NCBI RefSeq assembly: GCF_001889305.1
Contig: NZ_CP013074.1
Span: 434,001-498,000 of the forward strand
DNA: 64,000 bases
Reading direction: 5' to 3'
From: Dehalococcoides mccartyi
GTDB lineage: Bacteria; Chloroflexota; Dehalococcoidia; Dehalococcoidales; Dehalococcoidaceae
Positions 26,885 through 35,231 of this stretch are shown here, piece after piece. The position numbers and the translations under genes are program-made. The notes below the pieces were generated by a model. That model was not told the origin of the DNA. It saw only the letters and a list, made by a program, of their open reading frames with translations, and did no database searches. Positions within the stretch are counted from its first letter, which is position 1, and the number at the start of each line of letters is the position of its first letter.

Positions 26885-28138
26885 ATGGGGAAAACACTAG
26901 CAGAAAAAATACTCAGCCTGAAGTCTGGCAGTGATGCCAGCGCCGGAGACATAGTAGTCTCCAAGGTGGACCTGGCCTTTGTTCAGGATACCACCGGCCC
27001 TCTGACTGTCAGGGAATTTTGGGACAACGGCTTTACCAAACTGGCTAATCCGTCACGGACAGCCCTTTTTCTGGACCATGCCGCACCCAGCCCCCAAAGA
27101 CAGCTTTCAACAGACCATATCCTGCTCCGCAAGTTTGCCCGGGATACCGGGGCGCTCATTTTTGATGTAGGCGAGGGTGTCTGTCACCAGCTGGTAGCCG
27201 AAAAGCTGGCCAGACCGGGTGATGTGATTGTCGGGGCAGATTCCCATACGGTTACCGCCGGCGGTTTGGGCGCTTTTTCCACCGGTATGGGTTCATCTGA
27301 TATTGCGGTGGCCTTTGCCCTGGGCAAGACATGGTTCCGGGTGCCGGAGACTATTAAAGTAGTAGTTAACGGGCGGTTTAAACACGGAATTTATGCCAAA
27401 GATCTTATTTTGCATCTTATCGGGCTTATCGGGGCGGACGGGGCTACCTATAAAGCTCTGGAGTTTTCCGGTAATGTGGTTAATAATATGACGATAGCTG
27501 AAAGGTTGACTATCGCCAATATGGCGGTTGAGGCCGGGGCTAAAGTAGGTCTTTTCCCTTCTGACCGCCAAACACTTGAATACCTGCGTTCGGTAGGGCG
27601 TGAGGCTGACTACCAGCCTTTGGCAGCTGATGCAGATGCAGTGTACGAAAGGGTGATAGAAATAGACGCAACCGCCCTTGAACCCACCGTATCCAAACCC
27701 CACACTGTTGACAATACTGCTACTGCCCGTGAGCTTAAAGGTACCAAGCTTGACCAGGTGTTTATCGGCACTTGTACCGGGGGGCGTCTGGATGATTTGG
27801 CGGTAGCGGCGGCTATATTTAAGAACCGCAGACACCATCCCCAAACCCGCCTTATAGTCACGCCTGCTTCTCAGAAAGTATATCTGGAAGCTATTCGTTT
27901 GGGATATATAGAAATACTGGTGCAGGCCGGGGCAAATATCATGCCGCCCGGTTGCGGTGCCTGTCTGGGTGTTCATCAAGGTGTTTTGGGAGACGGGGAA
28001 GTCTGCCTTTCCACCGCCAACCGCAATTTCAAAGGCCGGATGGGCAACCCCGAAGGGTTTATTTATCTGGCAAGTGCGGCAACGGCTGCGGCATCAGCCA
28101 TCAAGGGTGAAATTTCAGACCCCAGAGAGGTAATGTAA
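26885..28138 (+). CDS. Aconitase-type hydro-lyase, large subunit
   Basis: A 417-residue large subunit of the aconitase/isopropylmalate isomerase superfamily. The [4Fe-4S] ligands are Cys297 (FIGTCTGGR) and Cys357/Cys360 (PPGCGACLG); GADSHTVTAGGLGAFSTGMGS is the conserved substrate loop. LeuC-like and aconitase-like enzymes are hard to separate by this subunit alone. The adjoining isocitrate dehydrogenase and the aconitase-like TDHIAP motif of the small subunit favour citrate/isocitrate. The start could be TTG 26870 or ATG 26885; the latter matches the family N terminus. Confidence 0.87.
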   Translation: MGKTLAEKILSLKSGSDASAGDIVVSKVDLAFVQDTTGPLTVREFWDNGFTKLANPSRTALFLDHAAPSPQRQLSTDHILLRKFARDTGALIFDVGEGVCHQLVAEKLARPGDVIVGADSHTVTAGGLGAFSTGMGSSDIAVAFALGKTWFRVPETIKVVVNGRFKHGIYAKDLILHLIGLIGADGATYKALEFSGNVVNNMTIAERLTIANMAVEAGAKVGLFPSDRQTLEYLRSVGREADYQPLAADADAVYERVIEIDATALEPTVSKPHTVDNTATARELKGTKLDQVFIGTCTGGRLDDLAVAAAIFKNRRHHPQTRLIVTPASQKVYLEAIRLGYIEILVQAGANIMPPGCGACLGVHQGVLGDGEVCLSTANRNFKGRMGNPEGFIYLASAATAAASAIKGEISDPREVM

Positions 28139-28641
28139 TGCTTAAGGGCAAAGCTTTTAAGTTTGGTGATAGCATATCCACTGACCATATTGCACCCGGC
28201 CGTCTGGTGCACCTGCGGAGCAATCTGCCGGAACTGGCCAAGCACGTGCTGGAAGATGCAGACCCCACTTTCGCCCAAAGGGTAAAACCGGGTGATTTTG
28301 TGGTAGCCGGCAACAACTTCGGCTTGGGTTCTTCGCGTGAACACGCCCCGCTGATTATTAAAATGTCCGGGGTGAGTGCAGTACTGGCAAAGTCGGTAGC
28401 CCGCATTTTCTTCCGCAACGCCATAAATCTGGGTCTGCCCGTACTTATATGTGATACCGATAAAATTGCCGAAGGGGATGAACTGGAAGTAGACCTTAAG
28501 GGCGGCAAAATATATGACCGTACCAACGGGGCAGAGCTGACATTTGGCAAGATACCCCCCGCCATGCTGAAGATACTTGATGAGGGCGGTGTTATGCCCT
28601 ATATAAAGAAATACGGTGATTTCAAGCTTAACGAAGTTTAA
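28138..28641 (+). CDS. Aconitase-type hydro-lyase, small (swivel) subunit
   Basis: A 167-residue swivel-domain partner. GDSISTDHIAPGR near the N terminus resembles the TTDHISP motif of aconitases more than the DTDAIIP of LeuD. The GNNFGLGSSREHAPL loop provides the substrate-binding Ser-Arg. Its ATG overlaps the stop of the large subunit by one base (TAATG), so the two are translated together. Confidence 0.88.
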   Translation: MLKGKAFKFGDSISTDHIAPGRLVHLRSNLPELAKHVLEDADPTFAQRVKPGDFVVAGNNFGLGSSREHAPLIIKMSGVSAVLAKSVARIFFRNAINLGLPVLICDTDKIAEGDELEVDLKGGKIYDRTNGAELTFGKIPPAMLKILDEGGVMPYIKKYGDFKLNEV

Positions 28642-28655
28642 GGAGTTTTATTCTG

Positions 28656-29735
28656 ATGTCTCATAACGTAACCCTTATACCCGGTGACGGGATTGGCCCT
28701 GAAATATCTGAGGCAACCCGCCGGGTACTGGAAGCTACCGGTGTAAAGTTTAACTGGGAGATAGTAAATGCCGGTGCGGACGTGGTAGCCGAATATGGCA
28801 CGCCTCTGCCGGATATGGTTCTTGAGTCCATTCGTAAAAACAAGGTTGCCATTAAAGGGCCGGTGACTACCCCGGTCGGCTCGGGATTCAGAAGTGTAAA
28901 TGTGGGTATGCGCAAGGCTCTCAATCTTTATACCTGCCTGCGCCCCTGCAAGACCTATCCCGGTGTTCCCTCCCGCTATGACAATGTGGATATTGTTATC
29001 GTGCGTGAAAATATGGAAGACCTGTATGCCGGTATTGAGTTTGAAAAGGGCAGCTCCGAAGCTTTGAAGCTTATTGAGTTTATTAAGGATAACAAAAAGG
29101 TTGAAATACGGGCAGATTCAGGTATCAGCATTAAGCCTATAAGTGTGTTCGGCACCGAACGCATATTCCGCTGGGCTTTTAAATATGCCAAAGAAAACAA
29201 CCGCAAAATGGTTACGGCTGTCCACAAGGCCAATATCATGAAATACTCTGACGGGCTTTTCCTGGCTATAGGCCGCAAGGTGGCCGAGGAATACCCGGAG
29301 ATAGAGTTTGAAGACCGTATTGTAGACAATATGACTATGCAGCTGGTCAAAAACCCCTCCCAGTTTGATATCCTGGTCTGCCCAAATTTGTACGGGGACA
29401 TTCTGTCTGATTTGTGTGCCGGGCTGGTGGGCGGCCTGGGGGTTGCACCGGGTGCTAATATCGGTGATGAGTACGCCCTGTTTGAGCCTACTCATGGCTC
29501 TGCCCCCAAGTACAAGGGGATGAATAAAGTAAACCCCATGGCCATGATGCTTTCCGGGGTGCTGATGCTTCGCTATCTGAAAGAGGAAAAGGCCGCTGAT
29601 AAGCTGGAAAATGCTATTGCGGCTGTTATTGCCGAAGGCAAGAGTGTTACCTATGATATGCTTTCACCTGACAAACAGGCGGCGGCGGTAGGCACTTCGC
29701 AGGTGGCAGACGCCATAATAGCCAAAATGAAATAA
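28656..29735 (+). CDS. icd: Isocitrate dehydrogenase, probably NADP-preferring
   Basis: A 359-residue beta-decarboxylating dehydrogenase converting isocitrate to 2-oxoglutarate. Residues matching the E. coli isocitrate site are Ser80, Asn82, Arg86, Arg96, Arg117 and Tyr124, which separates it from isopropylmalate dehydrogenase. For the coenzyme, Lys285-Tyr286, Val292 and Tyr333 match the NADP-specifying residues of E. coli Icd, but the fifth (Arg395 there) is Ser337. A good AAGGAG site precedes the start. It follows the aconitase-like subunits by 14 bp. Confidence 0.92.
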   Translation: MSHNVTLIPGDGIGPEISEATRRVLEATGVKFNWEIVNAGADVVAEYGTPLPDMVLESIRKNKVAIKGPVTTPVGSGFRSVNVGMRKALNLYTCLRPCKTYPGVPSRYDNVDIVIVRENMEDLYAGIEFEKGSSEALKLIEFIKDNKKVEIRADSGISIKPISVFGTERIFRWAFKYAKENNRKMVTAVHKANIMKYSDGLFLAIGRKVAEEYPEIEFEDRIVDNMTMQLVKNPSQFDILVCPNLYGDILSDLCAGLVGGLGVAPGANIGDEYALFEPTHGSAPKYKGMNKVNPMAMMLSGVLMLRYLKEEKAADKLENAIAAVIAEGKSVTYDMLSPDKQAAAVGTSQVADAIIAKMK

Positions 29736-29753
29736 AAGTGCGGCTAGTCTTAT

Positions 29754-29784
29754 GGGTATTGTACCCTCAGGCTTAGCTGCCTGA
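29754..29784 (+). other. Two tandem hairpins between icd and mdh
   Basis: GGGTA-TTG-TACCC (29754-29766) is immediately followed by TCAGGC-TTAGCT-GCCTGA (29767-29784). Neither has a T-run. They could be an RNA processing or 3'-stabilising element in the operon mRNA. Confidence 0.4.
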
Positions 29785-29811
29785 AGTGATAACAGGTGAG
29801 GAAGAAAATAA

Positions 29812-30738
29812 ATGCCCAAAATTAGTGTCATAGGTGCCGGCAATGTGGGTGCAACACTTGCCCAGCGCCTTATAGAAAAAGACTTTGCAGATGTGGTCAT
29901 GCTGGACGTGGTGGAGGGTATTCCCCAGGGTAAGGCTCTGGATATTTCCCAGTCTGCCAATATACTTGGTTTCAGCCATACCATTACCGGCAGCAATGAT
30001 TATGCCGAAACAGCCGGCTCTGAAATAGTGGTGATAACCGCCGGTATTGCCCGCAAACCGGGCATGACCCGTGAGGAACTGCTGGCTATAAACCAGAAGA
30101 TTATGACCGATGTGGTTTCAAACTGTCTTAAATATTCCCCCGAAGCCACTCTGGTAGTTGTTTCCAACCCGGTGGATACCATGACCTATCTGGCTTGGAA
30201 ACTTTCAGGCCTGTCCCGGAAACGGGTGGTGGGTCTTTCCGGCGTGCTGGACGGAGGGCGTCTGGCTACCTTTGTAGCCCGTGAGCTTGGGGTAAAACCT
30301 TCGGCTGTTACACCCTGCGTAATGGGCGAACACGGCGGCAGCATGGTGGTCATGCCCCGTTTTACACTGGTGAACGGCAAACCCCTGTCCGAACTGGTTT
30401 CGGCTGAAAAAGCAGATGAACTGGCCAAACGGGCAGTTAACGGCGGTGCCGAGATAGTGGCTTTCCTTAAAACCGGCAGCGCTTTTTATGCCCCGTCTGC
30501 TTCAGTAGCTGCCATGGTGGAGGCTATTTTTACGGGCAGCGGAAAGGTTATGAATTGTGCCGTCGTGCTGGATGGCGAATACGGCCTGAAAAATATTGTG
30601 CTGGGCGTGCCGGTAAAGCTGGGCAAAGGCGGCATACAGGAAATTATCACCTTGCCGTTAGATAAGATGGAAAATGCCAGCCTGTTGGCTTCTGCCGAAG
30701 TGGTAAAGGGACAGATAGCCGCACTTTCGCTTAAATAG
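29812..30738 (+). CDS. mdh: Malate dehydrogenase
   Basis: A 308-residue NAD-dependent lactate/malate dehydrogenase family member. N-terminal GAGNVGATLAQRL binds NAD. The specificity loop ARKPGMTREEL carries the Arg that marks malate rather than lactate, and MGEHGGSMV contains the catalytic His. It would interconvert malate and oxaloacetate in the partial TCA pathway together with the downstream fumarase. Confidence 0.94.
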   Translation: MPKISVIGAGNVGATLAQRLIEKDFADVVMLDVVEGIPQGKALDISQSANILGFSHTITGSNDYAETAGSEIVVITAGIARKPGMTREELLAINQKIMTDVVSNCLKYSPEATLVVVSNPVDTMTYLAWKLSGLSRKRVVGLSGVLDGGRLATFVARELGVKPSAVTPCVMGEHGGSMVVMPRFTLVNGKPLSELVSAEKADELAKRAVNGGAEIVAFLKTGSAFYAPSASVAAMVEAIFTGSGKVMNCAVVLDGEYGLKNIVLGVPVKLGKGGIQEIITLPLDKMENASLLASAEVVKGQIAALSLK

Positions 30739-30757
30739 GGTTAAAGGAGACAATGCA

Positions 30758-31129
30758 GTGAGTAATGATAAAGAATTTCTGGATGCTTTTTTAAAGCTCA
30801 AAACCGAGCTGGATGATACGGTTTACAAGCTTGAAGATGTGGTCATAAACGGCAATCTGGAAGAGAAAGTTGCCGCTTTGAAGGAAGCGGAAGAAACCCT
30901 GCTTCCCGCTTTAGAAAGATTTGATACCCTGCCCGAACCCGAAGCTGACAATGTTAAAAACGCCCGGGATTCATATAAAAAGGCTATGCATTTTTATCAG
31001 CAGGCTTGTGGTCATTACGTGAAGCTCCTTACCGAACAAAATCGCGAAGAAGGTAAAGAGGGTGCCTTCAAAATGAAACAGGCCGGAGACCTGTTTGTAA
31101 AGGCCAGCGAGTATCTAGAGGGCAAATAA
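30758..31129 (+). CDS. Small helical protein of unknown function in the TCA cluster
   Basis: A 123-residue soluble, acidic, all-helical protein with heptad-like Leu/Ala spacing and no membrane segment or Cys cluster. The GTG start has AAGGAG nine bases upstream; an ATG six bases before it runs directly into a stop. It lies 19 bp after mdh and directly abuts the fumarase gene (0 bp), so it is firmly inside the operon. I do not recognise the family; helical bundle or scaffold roles are speculation. Confidence 0.75.
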   Translation: MSNDKEFLDAFLKLKTELDDTVYKLEDVVINGNLEEKVAALKEAEETLLPALERFDTLPEPEADNVKNARDSYKKAMHFYQQACGHYVKLLTEQNREEGKEGAFKMKQAGDLFVKASEYLEGK

Positions 31130-31972
31130 GTGCGGGAGATAGATTCATCCCAAATAAGTGAGGCTCTCTCGGAGCTTATTATCCAAACCAGCACCAGCTT
31201 GTGTGATGACATTTTAACAGCTTTACATAAAGCATATGAAGCTGAGGTGTCTCCTGCCGGGCGGGATATACTTCTGAGTTTGCTTGAAAATGCCCGTATT
31301 GCGGGGGAGAAAAAAATACCCCTCTGCCAGGATACCGGTACGGCCATTGTCTTTGCCGAAGCAGGGCAGGACGTGCATATAAATGGTAGCCTTACGGATG
31401 CTATAAATCTGGGTGTCAGGCAGGGGTATGAGCAGGCTTACCTCAGGAAATCCATTGTCGCTCAGCCGTTTTCCGCACGTGCAAATACCCAAGACAATAC
31501 TCCGGCGGTTATTCATACCGAAATAGTTCCCGGTGACCGCCTGAAACTCAGTTTCATGGCAAAAGGAAGCGGGGCGGAGAATATGAGCCGCCTTTTCATG
31601 CTTAAGCCCGGGGTAGGGCGTGAAGGGGTGATAGAGGCGGTGCTGGAAACAGTGGAAAATGCCGGCGGCAGTCCCTGTCCGCCTATTATTATAGGGTTGG
31701 GGGTAGGGGCAACTGCCGAAAGGGCCATGTTTATGGCTAAAAAGGCTTTGCTTCGGCCGCTGGGTGTACCCAACTCTGAGGCTGAGGTGGCGGCTCTGGA
31801 AGCTGAGGTGCTGAAACGGGTAAATGGCTTGGGTATAGGCCCGCTTGGCTTAGGCGGCAGGGTTACGGCTCTGGGAGTGATGGCAGAAGCCGTGCCCACC
31901 CATATTGCCAGTTTGCCGGTAGCGGTAAACCTGCAGTGCCATAGTGCCCGCCATGGTGAGGTGGTGCTGTGA
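31130..31972 (+). CDS. fumA: Fumarate hydratase class I, alpha subunit
   Basis: A 280-residue N-terminal-half subunit of the two-subunit, oxygen-sensitive class I fumarase (hydration of fumarate to L-malate). Three cysteines for the [4Fe-4S] cluster are present: Cys66 (PLCQDTGT), Cys183 (GGSPCPP) and Cys270 (NLQCHSARHG). GTG start immediately after the previous stop. It overlaps the beta-subunit gene by 4 bp. Confidence 0.93.
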   Translation: MREIDSSQISEALSELIIQTSTSLCDDILTALHKAYEAEVSPAGRDILLSLLENARIAGEKKIPLCQDTGTAIVFAEAGQDVHINGSLTDAINLGVRQGYEQAYLRKSIVAQPFSARANTQDNTPAVIHTEIVPGDRLKLSFMAKGSGAENMSRLFMLKPGVGREGVIEAVLETVENAGGSPCPPIIIGLGVGATAERAMFMAKKALLRPLGVPNSEAEVAALEAEVLKRVNGLGIGPLGLGGRVTALGVMAEAVPTHIASLPVAVNLQCHSARHGEVVL

Positions 31973-32541
31973 TATCCGGTATAAAGCTGAATTCCCCTTT
32001 TGACCAATCTGAATTGGAAAAATTGCAGGCCGGAGACAGGGTACTGATATCCGGTGTCATATATGCTGCCCGGGATGCCGCCCATAAAAGGCTGGTGGAA
32101 GCCCTTAATCAGGGCAAACCGCTTCCGTTTGACATTGAAGGGCAGACTGTTTACTACATGGGCCCTTCTCCTGCCAAACCGGGTGAGGTTATAGGTTCAG
32201 CCGGCCCTACTACCAGCAGCCGGATGGACCGCTATACCCCGGAACTGCTGGATGCCGGATTATTGGCTATTATCGGCAAGGGCAACCGTTCGGCTGAGGT
32301 CAGCCGGGCTATTGTAAGTAAAAAGGCTGTTTATTTTATATCTATAGGCGGGGCAGGGGCACTTCTCTCACAGCGTATCAAGGAAAGCCGGATGGTGGCT
32401 TACCCTGAACTTGGGGCGGAAGCTATACTGGCACTAAAGGTCGAAGATTTTCCGGCTATAGTGGCTATTGACTCTCAGGGGAACAATGCATTTGCACTTG
32501 GACAGTCTCTTTACCGTATAGCAGATACTAAGGAGGCCTGA
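31969..32541 (+). CDS. fumB: Fumarate hydratase class I, beta subunit
   Basis: A 190-residue C-terminal-half subunit. SAGPTTSSRMDRYTP and IGKGNRS are the substrate-binding segments, followed by FISIGGAGALLS. Its GTG start overlaps the alpha-subunit stop (GTGA), the usual sign of stoichiometric co-translation. The related tartrate dehydratase is a formal alternative, but malate dehydrogenase next door favours fumarase. Confidence 0.92.
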   Translation: MISGIKLNSPFDQSELEKLQAGDRVLISGVIYAARDAAHKRLVEALNQGKPLPFDIEGQTVYYMGPSPAKPGEVIGSAGPTTSSRMDRYTPELLDAGLLAIIGKGNRSAEVSRAIVSKKAVYFISIGGAGALLSQRIKESRMVAYPELGAEAILALKVEDFPAIVAIDSQGNNAFALGQSLYRIADTKEA

Positions 32542-32542
32542 T

Positions 32543-32884
32543 ATGGGGTGTTTATTTTGCGGTATTGCCAAAGGGGAGATACCTGCCCAGATAGTTTACA
32601 AAGATGAAGATTTGGTGGCTTTCAAAGATATAAATCCCCAGTCACCGGTGCATATACTTATTATCCCTCGCAGGCATATTGCCAATCTGACCGAGCTGGA
32701 CGAAGCTGATACCGAACTGGCCGGTAAAATGATTTTGCTGGCAGGCAAACTTGCCCGTGAGATGGATATATCCGAAAGCGGTTACCGTCTGGTGATTAAC
32801 AGCGGACGGGAAGGCGGACAGGTAGTTAATCACCTTCATTTGCACCTTTTAGGCGGCCGCCAGCTTGGCGGGCAGCTGGGTTAG
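32543..32884 (+). CDS. HIT-family nucleotide hydrolase
   Basis: A 113-residue histidine-triad protein of the HinT branch. N-terminal CLFCGIAKGEIPAQIVY, then the catalytic HLHLHLLGG near residue 98. Such enzymes split AMP from phosphoramidates or aminoacyl-adenylates. It starts one base after the fumB stop. Its stop overlaps the convergent NUDIX stop by 4 bp. Confidence 0.93.
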   Translation: MGCLFCGIAKGEIPAQIVYKDEDLVAFKDINPQSPVHILIIPRRHIANLTELDEADTELAGKMILLAGKLAREMDISESGYRLVINSGREGGQVVNHLHLHLLGGRQLGGQLG

Positions 32885-33411
32885 ACAGGGCTTTGGCTGA
32901 AATAAAGCATCAGTCCTGCCAGTGTCTTTGAGTCTGTTATCTGCCCGTTTGCAATCATGGATTTTACTTCTGCCGGGGTATAGCGGAAGACTTCTATATC
33001 TTCGGTATCTTCGGCAATCAGGGGTGCATACTCAAGGTCTCTTGCCACCAGAACGTGCAGATACTCGGTCAGAAAGCCCGGTGATGAATAGAACCCCCCC
33101 AGCCGCCTGACGGAATTGGGTTTGAAACCGGCTTCCTCCCTCAGTTCACGGCGGGTGCTTTCCTCAGGTGTTTCACCGCTATCCATACTGCCGGCCACTA
33201 GTTCCAGCATATCTTGGGAAGCGGCCAGACGATACTGTTTTACCATCAGCAGTTTGCCGTCCGCATCTTCTGCTATTACTACCACGCAGGGGTTATGTTC
33301 CACCAGCTCACGCGGGGCAACTTTGCCCGAAGGCAATTCCACCGCCGCTTTGCGGACTTTAATCAGGTTGCCGCAGTATATATACTGGCTTGAAAGTATC
33401 TTTTCTACCAT
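32881..33411 (-). CDS. NUDIX hydrolase, ADP-ribose pyrophosphatase type
   Basis: A 176-residue NUDIX enzyme. The NUDIX box is GSMDSGETPEESTRRELREE, followed by AGF. The VVVIAEDADGKLLMVKQYR strand and the SPGFLTEYLHVLVARDL segment fit ADP-ribose pyrophosphatases. It follows the GNAT gene by 18 bp with GGAGACTTG before the start, so it is the last gene of a nadK-GNAT-NUDIX operon, all linked to NAD or acyl-CoA chemistry. Confidence 0.92.
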   Translation of the reverse strand: MVEKILSSQYIYCGNLIKVRKAAVELPSGKVAPRELVEHNPCVVVIAEDADGKLLMVKQYRLAASQDMLELVAGSMDSGETPEESTRRELREEAGFKPNSVRRLGGFYSSPGFLTEYLHVLVARDLEYAPLIAEDTEDIEVFRYTPAEVKSMIANGQITDSKTLAGLMLYFSQSPV

Positions 33412-33429
33412 GTTACAAGTCTCCTGAGT

Positions 33430-33912
33430 TTAGGTGGGATTTGCTTCGGTTAGGGATAGCATCATAGCAGTTTCATCACAGTTGGGGAATTTGGGGCACC
33501 GGTAGCATTCCCCCCATATTTTGTGGGGTAAAGCATTTTTCTCCACCTCGTGGAAACCGCATTTTGCAAAGAAAGCCGGTTTATAGGTCAGACAGAAAAC
33601 GGTGGGTATCTGGAGGGCTTTGGCATCTTCCAGACAGGCTTTGACCACCATTTCACCCAGACCCTGACGGTGGCGTTCTTCGGAAACAGCCAGAGATTTT
33701 ACCTCTGCCAGATCTGCCCAGCTAATATGCAGGGCAGCACAGGCAATTACCTCACCGCTATCACCCCGGATTACATAAAAATCCCGAAGGTTTTCATATA
33801 TTTCAGCCAGAGAGCGGGCCAGCATCTGGCCATGGTCGGCAAAATTGTTTACCAGCTTGTGAATAGTGGTGGCATCTTTAATGGTGGCTTTATCTATCAT
33901 ATACACTTTCAT
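33430..33912 (-). CDS. GNAT N-acetyltransferase, ArgA-like
   Basis: A 160-residue acetyl-CoA-dependent transferase. [20 protein letters not shown] is the acetyl-CoA loop (Q/RxxGxG/A). The C-terminal [18 protein letters not shown] with three Cys is typical of short ArgA-like N-acetylglutamate synthase relatives. The role in arginine synthesis is inferred from family only. AAAGG precedes the ATG; it overlaps the end of nadK by 23 bp. Confidence 0.85.
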   Translation of the reverse strand: MKVYMIDKATIKDATTIHKLVNNFADHGQMLARSLAEIYENLRDFYVIRGDSGEVIACAALHISWADLAEVKSLAVSEERHRQGLGEMVVKACLEDAKALQIPTVFCLTYKPAFFAKCGFHEVEKNALPHKIWGECYRCPKFPNCDETAMMLSLTEANPT

Positions 33913-34744
33913 TATTGCCTTTCAGTTTGGTATCAAGCTCTTTATAAAAATAATTATCCGGCCTCAGCCTTATGAATTTCACCTTTTTTGCACTTCGCCT
34001 GAGACGCAAAGTGTCTCCGCTTGATACCGGCATATTGATAAAGCCGTCTATGCTCAGGGTGGCTTCGTGCCATGTGTTTACCTTTAAATCTATGGTGCGG
34101 TCAGAAGGCAGCACCAGACTGTAACCCCGTCCCAAATGAGGGAGAATAGGCGTGAGTATAATATCAGCTGAGTTTGGCTGGAGGACAGGCCCTCCGGCGG
34201 CATACGAATAGCCGGTGCTGCCGGTGGCGGTGGAAACAATAGCCCCGTCAGCTTTGTAGGTAGTAAAGGGCTGTGAGTTTATATCTACTGAAACGCAGAT
34301 AACCCGGGCAATCTGCCCGCGGGCAACCACAGCATCATTCATAATGAAGAATTGACGGCTGGGGGTGGAGTTATGGGGTAAATATTCGGCTTCCAGCAGA
34401 CTGCGTTCATCTATCCATCCGTTACCGGCCAGTACCTTTTCCAGCCCCGAGATGGCATCTTCAGGTGAAAGCTCAGTCATAAAGCCCACTTTGCCCAGGT
34501 TTATACTTAAAATGGGTATTTCAAGGGGCAAAACGGCATGGGCGGTACGTAAAATAGTGCCGTCACCGCCGGTAGTCAAAATAAGCTGGGTATTTTGTAT
34601 TTTGGTAGCCAGCTTGTCTGCCTGCCAGGCAGAGTCAGACCAGTTTTCAATTCCCAGTGAGTCCAGCTTGGCGGCCAGCTTGACAGCCAGGTCACAGGCA
34701 GCCGGATTTAAAGGGTGATATATAATACCAATCTTTTTGTACAT
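33890..34744 (-). CDS. nadK: NAD kinase
   Basis: A 284-residue ATP-NAD kinase making [17 protein letters not shown] carries the GGDG motif; [11 protein letters not shown] corresponds to the NE/D motif, and [17 protein letters not shown] is the conserved glycine-rich signature. A near-consensus promoter lies 31 bp upstream. First gene of a three-gene operon. Confidence 0.95.
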   Translation of the reverse strand: MYKKIGIIYHPLNPAACDLAVKLAAKLDSLGIENWSDSAWQADKLATKIQNTQLILTTGGDGTILRTAHAVLPLEIPILSINLGKVGFMTELSPEDAISGLEKVLAGNGWIDERSLLEAEYLPHNSTPSRQFFIMNDAVVARGQIARVICVSVDINSQPFTTYKADGAIVSTATGSTGYSYAAGGPVLQPNSADIILTPILPHLGRGYSLVLPSDRTIDLKVNTWHEATLSIDGFINMPVSSGDTLRLRRSAKKVKFIRLRPDNYFYKELDTKLKGNNESVYDR

Positions 34745-34774
34745 AACAGAAAATCCTTAAATAAAGACAAAATG

Positions 34775-34803
34775 AGTGTAACAACCCGAAATGCGGGTGT
34801 CAA
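34775..34803 (-). promoter_or_regulatory. Promoter of the nadK operon, with a dyad in the spacer
   Basis: Minus strand TTGACA (34798-34803), 17 bp, TACACT (34775-34780). The spacer contains the inverted repeat CCCG-CATTT-CGGG, which might be a regulator site or a coincidence. Confidence 0.6.
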
Positions 34804-34815
34804 ACGGAGGAAAAT

Positions 34816-35139
34816 TTACCGGCGCCTGGAGAAAAACAACAGCAAAAGACCTATACAGGCAATGGCTGCACCCCAGACAATCCCGGATGCCAGCTGTTTC
34901 ACCAGCAGGAAGCTGACACCGCCTAGAAGGAGACCGCCGAACATAACAATAATACCCAAGTACTGCAAGCGGTATGATACATGGCTGCGGGGAGGTGCTT
35001 TGGGGGCAACCCGGACAGGTTTGGGTTTGGCATCTTCAGTGGTATCTGACTTTTTACCCAGCTTGCCGAATTTGCTGACCGCCCAGACAACAGCTATCAA
35101 GCCGCCTATCAAGAGTATTTCTATAGGGCCAATTCTCAT
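34816..35139 (-). CDS. Small membrane protein with a TatA-like N terminus
   Basis: A 107-residue protein. The first ~30 residues (GPIEILLIGGLIAVVWAV, then SKFGKLGKK) follow the TatA/Hcf106 plan: short N-terminal membrane helix with a polar GPxE entry, Phe-Gly hinge and amphipathic start. After a Lys/Pro linker, two more hydrophobic segments follow (about 61-80 and 84-102), ending in RRR. This combination is not ordinary TatA. GGGAG precedes the start. Function unknown; it lies between the tyrA end and the nadK promoter. Confidence 0.7.
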   Translation of the reverse strand: MRIGPIEILLIGGLIAVVWAVSKFGKLGKKSDTTEDAKPKPVRVAPKAPPRSHVSYRLQYLGIIVMFGGLLLGGVSFLLVKQLASGIVWGAAIACIGLLLLFFSRRR

Positions 35140-35231
35140 AATGCTCCCGCAGGTTCAAAATCAAATACTAAGTATATAGAATACCACAAAATACTGAAAG
35201 TTCAAATCATATTCTGCAGGAATTGAATTTA

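Noticed and set aside
27293-27979. 228-codon minus-strand ORF inside the aconitase-like large subunit gene
   Set aside because: It is a shadow of an intact conserved gene.
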